DNA of 64,000 bases from Pseudomonas sp. 5P_3.1_Bac2 (GCF_025465995.1 NZ_JANLNY010000027.1:85679-149678); one strand, 5' to 3'; shown: positions 48,850 through 58,025, numbered from the stretch's first letter. The notes: generated from the sequence alone by a model not told the origin. Translations and numbers: made by a program.

Positions 48850-51800
48850 ATGATAGATGTGGAGTTCAGACCCGGTATGGATCTCGGTTCAAGCCCGGCC
48901 TCGCGTGGGCCGGCCGGCGCATATATCGAAGGCGAACTTGGTGCGCTCTATCTGCTCGCCCTGCTGACAGGCAATCGGGCGCCGGGAATGCCAGACGCCC
49001 GGGTCACCAGCGTCCGATTTCAAGGCACCGAACAAGGTTTTAAGCTGGACGACCTGATCGTTTTCGGCGTGGGGCCAGCCGGCGACTCTATCCTCGAAGT
49101 TCAGTCGAAGCGGGATATCGCTTTCTCTCCGGGGGACAGCATTTATCAGGACGTCGCCTCCCAGATCGCGCGGAGCGTGGTGGGTCCCGTTTCGGAGGAT
49201 CGACACCTTCTCGGCATCGCGACGCAACGAACCAGCCGCAAGATTTCTGGCGCTTATCAGGACGTGCTCAAGTGGGCGCGAACCATGGAGAGTGCGTCGG
49301 CCTTCTTCACGCGGATAGGGGCCAGAGGCATCGCGAGCAAGGATATGCGCGATTTCGTCGCGACGACGCGAAGGCACTTGGTCGCCAATGGTGTCGCTGA
49401 TGACGAAGATACGATCTGGCGGCTATTGCGGCGGATGCTCATTCTCGAATTCGACTTCGAGGCAACATCGCCGATCGCCCGGACCTATGGGCAGGCCCTC
49501 GCACGGACGGCGCTAGCTAACGAGGACGTCGGCCGCGCCGAGGCGCTGTGGAGCCGGCTGATCGACTTGTCAATCAAGACAGGGACCACCGGCGGTGAAA
49601 TAAACCGAACAGCTCTAGAGGTCAATCTCGCAGAAGCGGGATTCCGGCTTGCTGGCGGCCGCGAATATGGTCCGGCGCGCGTCAGACTCACCGAGCTTGC
49701 GCACAACACGCTTGCACATATCGGCTCGAGCGTGGCGGGGGTGACCTTGCCGCGGCTAGAAGCAATCACTGCTGTAGACGATGCATCCGAAGTGCATCGT
49801 TTCATCGAGATCTGCGGGAGTCCTGGTGTCGGCAAATCCTGGGTCCTCCGCCATCTCGCTGAGCGTGTTGCGCGCCATGCGCCGATCATTGTCCTCGACC
49901 GGGACTCGACGCCTCCGGGGGGTTGGCTGTCGTTTTCAAACGCTCTCGGCATCCCAGGATCCGCTGTTGAATTCCTGACTGATCTGGCCGCAAGCGGCGG
50001 CGCGATACTCTTCATCGACGGCATCGACATGTTCGACGATACCGGGCGCCAGCGCACTATCACCGAGCTAATGAGGGCAGCGAGCGCGATCCCGGACTTC
50101 AAGGTGATCGCCACCATCCGCACGACCGGCAATGACGATGTCGAACTCTGGCTCGACGATCAGATAATTGCTGCAATGGGCGGCGCGTACGCGATACAAG
50201 TTGGCACCCTGACGGAGGATGAAATTGCGACCCTCGTCGATCAGGCGCCCGATCTTCGATCGTTGCTGGCCCCGAAGCATCCTGCAGCTGGACTTGCACG
50301 AAATCTCTACCGACTGTCCCGGCTCTTAAAGGTGCCTAGCGCTACCAGGATTCGGACCGAGGCAGCGATGGCCGGTTTCTGGTGGAGCAGTGCAGACGGC
50401 GCACCTGCAAACGACGTTCGCGCAGCGCAGCGTCTGATGGCAGCTCTCGCCGACAGCGCCATGAAGAGCGAAGAGGGTCTTGAAGTTGCCGAAGACTCAA
50501 TGGCGCGCTCACATCTGATCGACGCATTAACGCTCAGGGAAGTGCGGCGCGACCGGCTCGACTTCTATCACGACGTGCTGCGTGACTGGGCGATAGGCAG
50601 CTATATCGCCGAGCACCCCCAGCGTCTGGCCAATTTAGACTTGAGTGTACCGGTCTCACCGCGCGTTGCCCGCGGCATCGAGTTCGCCGCGCGCCTCGCG
50701 CTGGAGTCGAGTGCAGATTGCAGCGTGTGGCTCCAACTTCTGGGGCAACTCTCGGCCCCTGGAGCGCATGGGTCCTGGCGGCGTCAGGCGATACTTGCCT
50801 TGCCGCGCTCGGAGGCCGGGTACGAATTGCTCGAAAAGTGCAGCGCCGGATTGCTTGCAAATGGGGCGGCTCTACTCGTCGAACTATGCACGACTATTGC
50901 TGCGGTCGAGACCGTGGCGACGGTCGACCTGATGACGATGCCGGACGGTACCAAGGCCGATCTCCCGCGCTCCTATCGAATCGATGTCACCGGCGCCGCC
51001 CTACTAGTGCTGCGCTGGGTGCTGACCCATGTGGCCGAGATTTCGATTCCGGCGATCAGCGCAGTGCTCGAACTAGTCAAGATACAGCTCTTCCTCCTCA
51101 AGCATCTTCAACAAGTCGCCAGCCAAACAGCTGTCATGCTGTTTGGCTGGCTACGACAGCTCGACGTCCGCGACGCCAAGGTGACGATCCGGGATGAGCG
51201 GGTCCTTGGGCGAACTGCGAGCGACGAACGAAGCAGTTTGATCGAGCAACTTCGCGTGATCGCTCTGTTGCTCGGCGAGTTCGCACCTGATGAGCTCAAG
51301 GCCTATCTCAGGGAGGTTGGAAACGAGCGGAACAGCCACAAGGTCGATGCGATCCGGAGTTTTTCGAAAGCGATCGCACCAGTTGCGCCCACTGAACTGG
51401 CGGCGCTCGTACTGACAAGCCTCCTTCAGAAGAGGGATCCGCGCAGCCGTCGCGACCGCATAATGCAGCAGACCTTCACCTTCGCCGACAGCAGCTATTT
51501 GCCGGCCTCGCCGGCTCAGCCCCCATTCTTCGATCTGTTGGATTCTGTCCCCGTAGAAGGGTTGAAGCTGATCCGGGCACTGGTCGCGGAGGCGATAACA
51601 TTCAGCACCGACGCGCGTGCGCCGGCAGACTCTGGCTTCACCATCGATTTCGGTGACGGTCCGCGCCTCTTTCCCCGAACCGACAGTTATCTCTGGTCGC
51701 GGGATCAATGCCGCGATTATTCGGCTGCCTCCGGGCTAAAGGCGCTAGAGGCCTGGAGCCAGCAAAGGCTCGATGATGGCGCCCCGGTCGATGAAGTACT

Positions 51801-53988
51801 CGCCGATATCCTCGGGCCTGAGGGCAGCTGTGCGGCATATCTCCTGATCGCGGTCGATGTGTTGCTTTCGCATTTCGACGCAGCGCGCGATGCGCTGGCT
51901 CCGTTCATTGCCGTCCCGGCGCTGCTGGCCATCGACCGTATGCGTCGGGACAATGATCACCTAAGACTCGGGTTGGATCAGTTTGTGATCGGGAAGGAAC
52001 CGAACGCCAAGATCAAGCTCGCCGACTTGAAGGGCCGCCCGTCGCGACGCGCATGCTTGTTCGACGCAGTGCATTTTTATCTGGGGGACGATCCAGTGGC
52101 GAATCGTCTGCGCGAGCAACTAGGTGCCGCGGTCGAGAGTCTCGACCCCATTCAACCCTACTCGAACTGGAGTGACGCGCGGCTCATCGCGCGGGTGGCC
52201 TACAACATGCTGCAGCGATCGAACTGGATCGATACCGAGGATGGAAAGCTGCTATATCAGTCGCCAGCGGACGAGACCGCGCACTTGGAGGAGATGGAAA
52301 AGCAGCGGCTCTCATTCATTCGTTCGAACGAGATTGAATCGCGCATCGAGTTAGCGGTCGCCGGCGGAGGTGAACACGCTACCGCCGCGACGGCGCGCGA
52401 TGCGGTAACCTATGCGGGCGGCGATCTTCCCGACGATAGGGATACCGATTACCTCAAGTCGCGCTCAACCCGGCTTATCACGACGGCCTTACTGGTGGCT
52501 CGCGACGGTGACGACGCTCTTCTCGCCACCGAGGAGGCGTGGGTCCGGCAGGTCGTCGCCATCGCGCTTGAGGAGCACTCCGATCGCGGCGGCGGATCAG
52601 AGGATACGCTGCGCTTCAATCGGCCGGCGCTTGCCATCCTTGCTCTGATACATCTCTGGGCCAGGAAGGGGAGTCAGACGGACCGGAACGCGCTGATCCG
52701 GCTCGCGACGCGCGAGGATCGCAGTGCGGCGCCGGCGTTCACAGCCGGACTCGGACGGATGCTCAAATTCGAGCCCAAGCTCTTTAAGGCAGCAATGCGC
52801 GCTGCGTTCGCAAGCTTGACTTGGCGGTGGAAGAGCTACGACGAAGAGGACGAGGCAGAGCATGCTCGCTTCGGCGCGGGGCGGGCCGCGGCGGTAGATG
52901 CTGAGGTCGCAGCCGAGATTGCCTGGCTGGATGGAGAGGCCGAACCTGAGTGGCCGTTCTGGCCCGAGGAACGCCCGCGTCTGCGGCGCGGATCGCGCAT
53001 CCACGTTCCTGAACTTACAACGCCGACAGAGCTCAGGGAAGACGAGACGATAAAGTCTGCAGTCACCGAGCAGTCGTCGCTCATTCATGTCGACAGCAAG
53101 GCGGCAGCGCAATGGCTGGCGATCCTCCAGGCAGCCCCAAAAGGGTCGATCGATTGGCGACAGGAGCTGGTTGAGGCCTATGTCGACTGGACCTCGCGTA
53201 TCAACGGGTTAGGTCTGCCGGTAGATATCGAGATCGATCGCGATCCCCACAGCTGGAATCTGCACTACTACGCGCTTTTCGCCGAGCGGCTGCTCGACGC
53301 CAACGATTCGGCGTTCGAAGCTGATCTGAAGCTCGTGACAGATCTACCGGATCAGACGTTTGGCGAGATCGCGCAGACTGTCATCCATTCGGCCGACGCG
53401 CTCTATTGCAATGATCCGCTGCGTCCGGCCGCACGGCCTGCCGATTTACGTGCCCGCTTGGCGCATCGTGTTATGGCGCTCCACCGGTGGCGATATGCTC
53501 ACGATCCGGCCAGTTCACGGATCGACACGCAGATCGGCGGGATCGTCGCAAAGGTAATGCTGAACACCTACAACCCGTTCAACGGGACGCAAAGCTATCT
53601 GCCGCCCGTACTATTCGACCGTGTCGACCCGCTCCTTCCAAGCATAAGACCGCTGCTACCAGGGGGGCCGACAGCCTTCGTGGCGCTGTGCACGATGAAC
53701 CTCCTCCTCGTTGGAACGCGCGCGCGCCATCTAGACTTCCTGCTTGAGGCGACCGAGGCTTGGTTTGGTCGCACGGAGGCGCCAGGACTGTGGATCGAAC
53801 TGGGCATCGGACACAAGGTAGTTCAGTGGTTAGCAGCTGTGATGATCCAGGAGCCGGAATTGCTCCTACCCAAGCATCCGATGCGCGCCCGTATCGACCG
53901 CATGCTCGGGCGGTTAGTCAGCGTTGGTGTTGCGGAGGCCCATGAACTCGAATTGAAGGTCGAAATGGCAGCCAATGGCCTCTCCTGA
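48850..53988 (+). CDS. Giant STAND-like NTPase with N-terminal nuclease-like domain
   Basis: 1712 residues; no family name can be given with certainty. Residues ~25-130 look like a PD-(D/E)xK nuclease of the DUF4297/Cap4 kind: GELGALYLLALL (28-39), KLDDLIVF (65-72), ILEVQSKRDIAF (81-92). A P-loop NTPase follows with Walker A GSPGVGKS (323-330), Walker B AILFIDGIDMFD (385-396) and a sensor-like VIATIRTTG (419-427). FYHDVLRDWAIGSYIAEHP (572-590) is the post-NTPase helical motif of STAND proteins. The last ~1100 residues appear all-helical and may be the sensor. This nuclease-NTPase-sensor order is that of Avs-type phage defence proteins. Codon use is high-GC and unlike the neighbouring island genes, suggesting transfer from another lineage. 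ATG 48850 lacks a clear ribosome site; ATG 48877 is an alternative. Confidence 0.72.
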   Translation: MIDVEFRPGMDLGSSPASRGPAGAYIEGELGALYLLALLTGNRAPGMPDARVTSVRFQGTEQGFKLDDLIVFGVGPAGDSILEVQSKRDIAFSPGDSIYQDVASQIARSVVGPVSEDRHLLGIATQRTSRKISGAYQDVLKWARTMESASAFFTRIGARGIASKDMRDFVATTRRHLVANGVADDEDTIWRLLRRMLILEFDFEATSPIARTYGQALARTALANEDVGRAEALWSRLIDLSIKTGTTGGEINRTALEVNLAEAGFRLAGGREYGPARVRLTELAHNTLAHIGSSVAGVTLPRLEAITAVDDASEVHRFIEICGSPGVGKSWVLRHLAERVARHAPIIVLDRDSTPPGGWLSFSNALGIPGSAVEFLTDLAASGGAILFIDGIDMFDDTGRQRTITELMRAASAIPDFKVIATIRTTGNDDVELWLDDQIIAAMGGAYAIQVGTLTEDEIATLVDQAPDLRSLLAPKHPAAGLARNLYRLSRLLKVPSATRIRTEAAMAGFWWSSADGAPANDVRAAQRLMAALADSAMKSEEGLEVAEDSMARSHLIDALTLREVRRDRLDFYHDVLRDWAIGSYIAEHPQRLANLDLSVPVSPRVARGIEFAARLALESSADCSVWLQLLGQLSAPGAHGSWRRQAILALPRSEAGYELLEKCSAGLLANGAALLVELCTTIAAVETVATVDLMTMPDGTKADLPRSYRIDVTGAALLVLRWVLTHVAEISIPAISAVLELVKIQLFLLKHLQQVASQTAVMLFGWLRQLDVRDAKVTIRDERVLGRTASDERSSLIEQLRVIALLLGEFAPDELKAYLREVGNERNSHKVDAIRSFSKAIAPVAPTELAALVLTSLLQKRDPRSRRDRIMQQTFTFADSSYLPASPAQPPFFDLLDSVPVEGLKLIRALVAEAITFSTDARAPADSGFTIDFGDGPRLFPRTDSYLWSRDQCRDYSAASGLKALEAWSQQRLDDGAPVDEVLADILGPEGSCAAYLLIAVDVLLSHFDAARDALAPFIAVPALLAIDRMRRDNDHLRLGLDQFVIGKEPNAKIKLADLKGRPSRRACLFDAVHFYLGDDPVANRLREQLGAAVESLDPIQPYSNWSDARLIARVAYNMLQRSNWIDTEDGKLLYQSPADETAHLEEMEKQRLSFIRSNEIESRIELAVAGGGEHATAATARDAVTYAGGDLPDDRDTDYLKSRSTRLITTALLVARDGDDALLATEEAWVRQVVAIALEEHSDRGGGSEDTLRFNRPALAILALIHLWARKGSQTDRNALIRLATREDRSAAPAFTAGLGRMLKFEPKLFKAAMRAAFASLTWRWKSYDEEDEAEHARFGAGRAAAVDAEVAAEIAWLDGEAEPEWPFWPEERPRLRRGSRIHVPELTTPTELREDETIKSAVTEQSSLIHVDSKAAAQWLAILQAAPKGSIDWRQELVEAYVDWTSRINGLGLPVDIEIDRDPHSWNLHYYALFAERLLDANDSAFEADLKLVTDLPDQTFGEIAQTVIHSADALYCNDPLRPAARPADLRARLAHRVMALHRWRYAHDPASSRIDTQIGGIVAKVMLNTYNPFNGTQSYLPPVLFDRVDPLLPSIRPLLPGGPTAFVALCTMNLLLVGTRARHLDFLLEATEAWFGRTEAPGLWIELGIGHKVVQWLAAVMIQEPELLLPKHPMRARIDRMLGRLVSVGVAEAHELELKVEMAANGLS

Positions 53989-54161
53989 CCGAAAGCGATG
54001 AAGACTCATGAAAATACGTAGGAATGAGCATTCTAGCGTAGCTTATTCCCAGCTATTTTCTTTTTCCCACACGCGCAAACTAAAAGTGTATTGCGCACGC
54101 GCGCTCTGAGAATCCAAGGTCACCTCCGTTATCGCCGACTAAGGACTTCATATATAAATAG

Positions 54162-54308
54162 GTGTACTTATGTTCACCTTTTTTGCCTAATAGCTGACCA
54201 GTGAACGCCCGCAGCCCCACGAAAGTGCACATATGTTCACCTTTTGTAGAGCACTGCTGGCTAGTAATGACAGAAAATGTCGAAAAGGTGCACTTAAGTT
54301 CACCTTTT
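54162..54308. repeat. Three 21-bp quasi-palindromic repeats with a 63-bp period
   Basis: Copies at 54162-54182 (GTGTACTTATGTTCACCTTTT), 54225-54245 (GTGCACATATGTTCACCTTTT) and 54288-54308 (GTGCACTTAAGTTCACCTTTT). Starts are exactly 63 bp apart, six helical turns of B-DNA, so all copies face the same side. Each is nearly palindromic around GTGcACtTAaGTtCAC. The 42-bp spacers are unrelated to one another. Candidate iterons of a TrfA-type origin, or operators for a dimeric regulator. They lie 170 bp after the giant gene. Confidence 0.7.
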
Positions 54309-54438
54309 CGCACTTTTAAAGAGTTCAGATACACATGCCCACCGTACTAGAAATCGCTTGCAGGCAATTAATTTTCTATGAAATGATTCGGTTGCTTAAA
54401 AAAAATCAGCACATGGTGGCTGACTAAGTGAGCTGCCC

Positions 54439-54519
54439 TTAAGCAGCATATTTTTCTAGCCTCTCCTCAACAGAGACGGCTTTTCTGGATGGGGTCTCAG
54501 GCCACGCCAGCTCTCGCAT
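54439..54519 (-). CDS. Possible 26-residue microORF
   Basis: Minus-strand ATG 54519 to TAA, 26 codons (MRELAWPETPSRKAVSVEER at the start), with AAGGG five bases upstream. It is a tidy charged peptide, possibly the remainder of a longer gene. No family recognised. Confidence 0.3.
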   Translation of the reverse strand: MRELAWPETPSRKAVSVEERLEKYAA

Positions 54520-54699
54520 TTACCCTTCTAGCTCTATGACACTACCGCTGACACTGCTCAGCAGGTGCGTAGCAGCAGCTCAACACTCACCACCGATGCG
54601 GTCCATTTAGGCCATCAGCCTGACAGGCCGAAATGCATTTACGGTAAGCAGCGAGCTCTCCATTCCCGTACTGCGGCGTACTGAATCGCCCCAGGTTTT

Positions 54700-55581
54700 C
54701 TAGACACTCTCCAGGATCTGGAAATAGCGCTTTTCAAACTCTACCGGCGACAGCTGTTTGTTGAAGCCGTGCCGGCGTTTTGGGTTGTAGAACATCTCGA
54801 TGTAATCGAAAACATCAGCGCGAGCATCCTGCCGGGTGCTGTAGATCTTTCGCCTGATCCGCTCCCGCTTCAGCAGCTGGAAAAAGCTTTCCGCTACCGC
54901 ATTGTCATGGCAGTTGCCGCGTCGGCTCATGCTGCCAAGCAAGTTGTTGGCTTTCAGGAAGCTCTGCCAGTCACCGCTGCTGAACTGACTACCCTGGTCT
55001 GAGTGAATCATCACTTCCTGCTTTGGCTTACGCCGCCAAACCGCCATTAGCAATGCATCAATAGCCAGATCGCTGGTCATTTGCGGCTTCATTGACCAGC
55101 CAATTACCTGCCGCGAAAACAGATCGAGCACCACCGCCAAAAATAACCAGCCCTCATAGGTGCGGATGTAGGTTATGTCCGTAACCCAGACCTTATTGGG
55201 TTCGGTGACATTGAATCGACGCTCAAGATGATTCGGTGAGGCCACTGGAGGCTTGCCACCATAACGGCCCGGCCGACGCCGATACCCTGTCTGCGAGCGC
55301 AGTCCTTCCTGGCGCATTAATCGAGCAACGCGATGCCTGCCGCACTGTTCTCCAAGCTCACGCAGGTCGTCATGGATTTTGCGGTAGCCGTACACACCGC
55401 CACTCTCTAGCCACGAGTGCTTGATTAGGCCAAGCAGACGTTGATCATCCTTGGCCCGTGCCGACTTCGGTTTAGCCAGCCAGGCGTAGTAACCGCTGGC
55501 ATGTACTTTCAGGGTCAGGCACAGACGGCGAACCGAATAGTCTGCGGATAGCTGACTGATAAAGGCGTACTTCAGCCGCAC
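54700..55581 (-). CDS. IS3-family transposase OrfB (DDE domain)
   Basis: A 293-residue integrase-core protein. An HTH_21 segment (YSVRRLCLTLKVHASGYYAWLAKPKS; VYGYRKIHDDLRELG) precedes the DDE catalytic domain: first Asp in VWVTDITYIRTYEGW, second Asp in HSDQGSQFSS, Glu in HDNAVAESFFQLLKRE. It is normally made as an OrfAB fusion by -1 frameshifting. The separate start near 55581 may be weak or unused. It appears intact. Confidence 0.93.
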   Translation of the reverse strand: MRLKYAFISQLSADYSVRRLCLTLKVHASGYYAWLAKPKSARAKDDQRLLGLIKHSWLESGGVYGYRKIHDDLRELGEQCGRHRVARLMRQEGLRSQTGYRRRPGRYGGKPPVASPNHLERRFNVTEPNKVWVTDITYIRTYEGWLFLAVVLDLFSRQVIGWSMKPQMTSDLAIDALLMAVWRRKPKQEVMIHSDQGSQFSSGDWQSFLKANNLLGSMSRRGNCHDNAVAESFFQLLKRERIRRKIYSTRQDARADVFDYIEMFYNPKRRHGFNKQLSPVEFEKRYFQILESV

Positions 55582-55850
55582 TCCTTGGCAAAGTACGCGG
55601 CGGCCTTTTTTAGGATGTCTCGCTCTTCGGTCACGCGCTTGAGTTCAGCACGCAGACGACGCAGCTCAGCTTGCTGATCATCCTCTTGCAGGCGTTGCTC
55701 TGCGGGTTTGCTGTAGCGCTTCACCCAGGCATACAGGCTGTGTGTCGACATGCCCAAACGAGCCGCTACCTCAGCCACCGGCAGACCTCGCTCAGTGACC
55801 TGTTTGACGGCTTCGATTTTGAATTCTTCGGGATAACGCGGGTTGCTCAT
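55572..55850 (-). CDS. IS3-family transposase OrfA
   Basis: A 92-residue helix-turn-helix protein (PRYPEEFKIEAVKQVTERGLPVAEVAARLGMSTHSLYAWVKRYSK) with a C-terminal leucine-zipper-like helix (AELRRLRAELKRVTEERDILKKAAAYFA). On the minus strand the sequence CTAAAAAAGG (A-run 55611-55606) is the frameshift site joining it to OrfB. Overlaps OrfB by ten bases. Confidence 0.92.
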   Translation of the reverse strand: MSNPRYPEEFKIEAVKQVTERGLPVAEVAARLGMSTHSLYAWVKRYSKPAEQRLQEDDQQAELRRLRAELKRVTEERDILKKAAAYFAKECG

Positions 55851-55967
55851 GGCACCTCCTAATGGGCCGTATTATGAGGCCTGGAGGTGTCTACGAAACT
55901 AGGGGCGATTCATTATTCATTATTAACGTCTGCAAAACTAACGGTTCACTAAAGCCTGCGTATCCTC

Positions 55968-56300
55968 AGACGTTATTAAATGTAGCGACAGTGAACTCGC
56001 GATAGCGATGGTTGGGCGCAATGATCGAGGGTCAAGCCGCGATTAGGCAAGGTGCTTTGTAACCCCGCAAAGCCTTGGTCTTATGGCCGCGCATCAGGCG
56101 ATGCGACGCGGGGACTTGCCACAGATTTCAGCAGCCTCCAGCAACTCATTCGCCTGCCTCTGCGACTTACCGGGTGTGGCAGCCTTTATCCAGTTTTAGA
56201 GAGACGTCGAGGGATACGCTGATCTCTGCTACTGAATATCCATGCCCAACGACCTTCCTAGCGGCTTCGGCCTTGAATTCTGGGGTGGAGCCGTTGGCTG
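55968..56300 (-). pseudogene. Relic of another IS3-family transposase (orfA/orfB remnant)
   Basis: On the minus strand, in shifted frames with stops, one can read TPEFKAEAARKVVGHGYSVAEISVSLDVS (an OrfA HTH), then KSQRQANELLEAA, then PRRIARLMRGHKTKALRGYKAP, then PSIIAPNHRYREFTV (an OrfB pre-DDE segment). The middle is deleted and the catalytic domain is missing. It is of a different IS3 subgroup than the complete IS beside it (right end 55912). Dead element. Confidence 0.7.
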
Positions 56301-56663
56301 TTCATAGACTGCTTCCTAGGTTCAAAGCATAGGCAGAGATGTCTAGCGGGGCGCGGAGAGTCCAGCTATTAGTCTCACACAACAATAAAGCCCTTGCAGA
56401 GGCCACTTGGCGCTATTCATCCCCTGGCACTTCAGCGAAGATAGCCACCACTCGTCGCAGCCTCTTATCAGGCTCTGGACGAAGAGTCGTCGAGCGCAGC
56501 TCTGGCGCGGCGAAGATCGTGTTGCTATCACCTAGGCTGACGGCGGGGCTGAGTCCTGCTCAGTTCGCTTGATTTAATGCCTCGCGATTTTTGACCCGCG
56601 CTCCTGCACACAGGCACTGTTCGCTTCAGGTCTAGGGCTGTTGTGTTCCTTAACTACGTCCAG
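56301..56663. other. Gap between the IS relic and the transporter gene
   Basis: About 360 bp. The open frames on both strands (56339-56572 and 56343-56531) show no family features. The right end of the accessory block and the promoter of the transporter gene should lie here. Confidence 0.35.
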
Positions 56664-58025
56664 ATGCCCATGACTAATAATATTGCTTCTGCGCCTGCGG
56701 CCCCGGTCAACTCCCGGGCACGTGTCCTGCTTGCCAGCTTGATCGGCACCACCATCGAGTTCTACGACTTTTACGTGTACGCCACGGCAGCCGTGCTGGT
56801 GTTCCCTCACCTGTTTTTCCCACCGGGCAACGAGACCACCGCCCTGCTCGCCTCCTTTGCGGTGTTTGGCGCGGCGATGATTGCCCGGCCACTGGGGGCG
56901 ATATTTTTCGGCCATCTGGGTGATCGACTAGGGCGTAAAACCACCCTGGTGATTGCCCTGCTGACCATGGGTATTGCCACCTTTTTGATCGGCCTGCTCC
57001 CCACCTACGCCATGGTCGGCTGGGTCGCACCGCTGTTGCTGGTATTCCTGCGTCTGGCCCAAGGCTTTGCCATTGGCGGCGAATGGTCGGGGGCGGCACT
57101 GGTGGCCACCGAGAATGCCCCCAAAGGCAAACGCGCGCTGTTTGGCACCTTCCCGCAGTTGGGCGCACCACTGGGCTTTATCATCGCCAACGGGCTGTTT
57201 TTGATCGTCGCCGCGCTGCTGCCTTCGGTTGATCCGTCACGGCCTTCCGAGGCGTTTTTGGATTGGGGCTGGCGTATTCCGTTCTTGTTCTCCGCAGTGA
57301 TGGTGATCATCGGTCTGTGGATTCGCATGAACTTGGTGGAAAGCACCACCTTCACCAAGACCCAGAACCAAGGCAAAGTGGTGAAGTTGCCTCTGGCCGA
57401 AGTGACCCGTAAACACTGGCGTGAGCTGGTGCTGGGCACCTTCTACATGCTCGCCACCTATGTGCTGTTCTACCTGATGACCACCTTCAGCCTCAGCTAC
57501 GGCCGCGCACCTCTAGAAGCGGCACCGGGCAAGCTGCCAGGGCTGGGTTACAGCTACAACGAGTTCGTCTTGATGTTGATTGCCGGGGTGGTTTTCTTCG
57601 GCATCTTCACCTTGCTGTCCGGGCCTTGGGCGGATCGTTTTGGCCGACGTAAAACCCTGATCTGGGTGACCCTGGGTATTATCCTGTTTGGCCTGTGCTG
57701 GGTGCCATTGCTCAACGCCGGTTTTGTTGGCGTGATGCTGTGGCTGATCTTAGGCTTTAGCCTGATGGGCATGACCTTCGGGCCCATGGGCGCGCTGTTG
57801 CCAGAGCTGTTCCCCACCAACGTGCGCTACACCGGCTCGGGGATCTCCTACAACGTATCGTCCATCCTTGGCGCCGCACTGGCGCCGTTTGTGGCCGTAT
57901 GGCTGTGGAGCCTGGGCGACGGCAGCCCGGCGTGGGTCGGTGTGTACCTGGCCGCCATGGCCGGTTTGACGCTGTTAGCGCTGCTGTTGGGCAAGGAAAC
58001 GCGGGATATTGATATCGAGGCTTAA
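56664..58025 (+). CDS. MHS-family metabolite:H+ symporter (MFS)
   Basis: A 12-segment major facilitator protein of about 453 residues. IGTTIEFYDFYVYATAAVLVFPHLFFP at the N-terminus and GAIFFGHLGDRLGRKTTLVIALLTMG are hallmarks of the metabolite:H+ symporter family (ShiA, ProP, YhjE). The second half repeats the loop motif GPWADRFGRRKTL. The substrate is probably an organic acid or osmolyte, not decidable. The start is uncertain: ATG 56664, ATG 56670 and GTG 56643 are all in frame with weak ribosome sites. Confidence 0.9.
   Translation: MPMTNNIASAPAAPVNSRARVLLASLIGTTIEFYDFYVYATAAVLVFPHLFFPPGNETTALLASFAVFGAAMIARPLGAIFFGHLGDRLGRKTTLVIALLTMGIATFLIGLLPTYAMVGWVAPLLLVFLRLAQGFAIGGEWSGAALVATENAPKGKRALFGTFPQLGAPLGFIIANGLFLIVAALLPSVDPSRPSEAFLDWGWRIPFLFSAVMVIIGLWIRMNLVESTTFTKTQNQGKVVKLPLAEVTRKHWRELVLGTFYMLATYVLFYLMTTFSLSYGRAPLEAAPGKLPGLGYSYNEFVLMLIAGVVFFGIFTLLSGPWADRFGRRKTLIWVTLGIILFGLCWVPLLNAGFVGVMLWLILGFSLMGMTFGPMGALLPELFPTNVRYTGSGISYNVSSILGAALAPFVAVWLWSLGDGSPAWVGVYLAAMAGLTLLALLLGKETRDIDIEA

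Larger units (their letters stand above)
45302..54681. mobile_element. Second accessory block (element 2), right end not defined
   Basis: Begins after attR with its own integrase and includes an AlpA-like regulator, a TrfA-like replication initiator, the giant P-loop protein and the phased repeats. An IS3-family element follows. No further copy of the ssrA end was found up to the transporter gene at 56.6 kb, so the right border is unknown and may have been removed by the insertion sequences. Confidence 0.45.
54682..55912 (-). mobile_element. IS3-family insertion sequence
   Basis: 1231 bp with terminal inverted repeats: the left end begins TGAATCGCCCCAGG (54682) and the reverse complement of the right end TGAATCGCCCCTAG (ending at 55912). 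About 28 of 33 positions agree. It holds orfA and orfB overlapping in different frames with an A6G slippery motif, the standard IS3 plan. No convincing target-site duplication flanks the ends. Confidence 0.9.

Noticed and set aside
54080..54334. 84-codon minus-strand frame with a KGE-x-x-(C/Y)-T repeat every 21 residues
   Set aside because: The periodicity comes from the 63-bp DNA repeats; the start is GTG without a ribosome site and the residues between repeats are unrelated. DNA sites explain it better than a protein.
54678..55916. Target-site duplication of the IS3-family element
   Set aside because: The bases next to the two ends (GTAC and TTAT) do not match over 3-4 bp, so no duplication can be claimed.
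56339..56572. 77-codon plus-strand frame before the transporter
   Set aside because: No homology features and overlapped by an equally long antisense frame.
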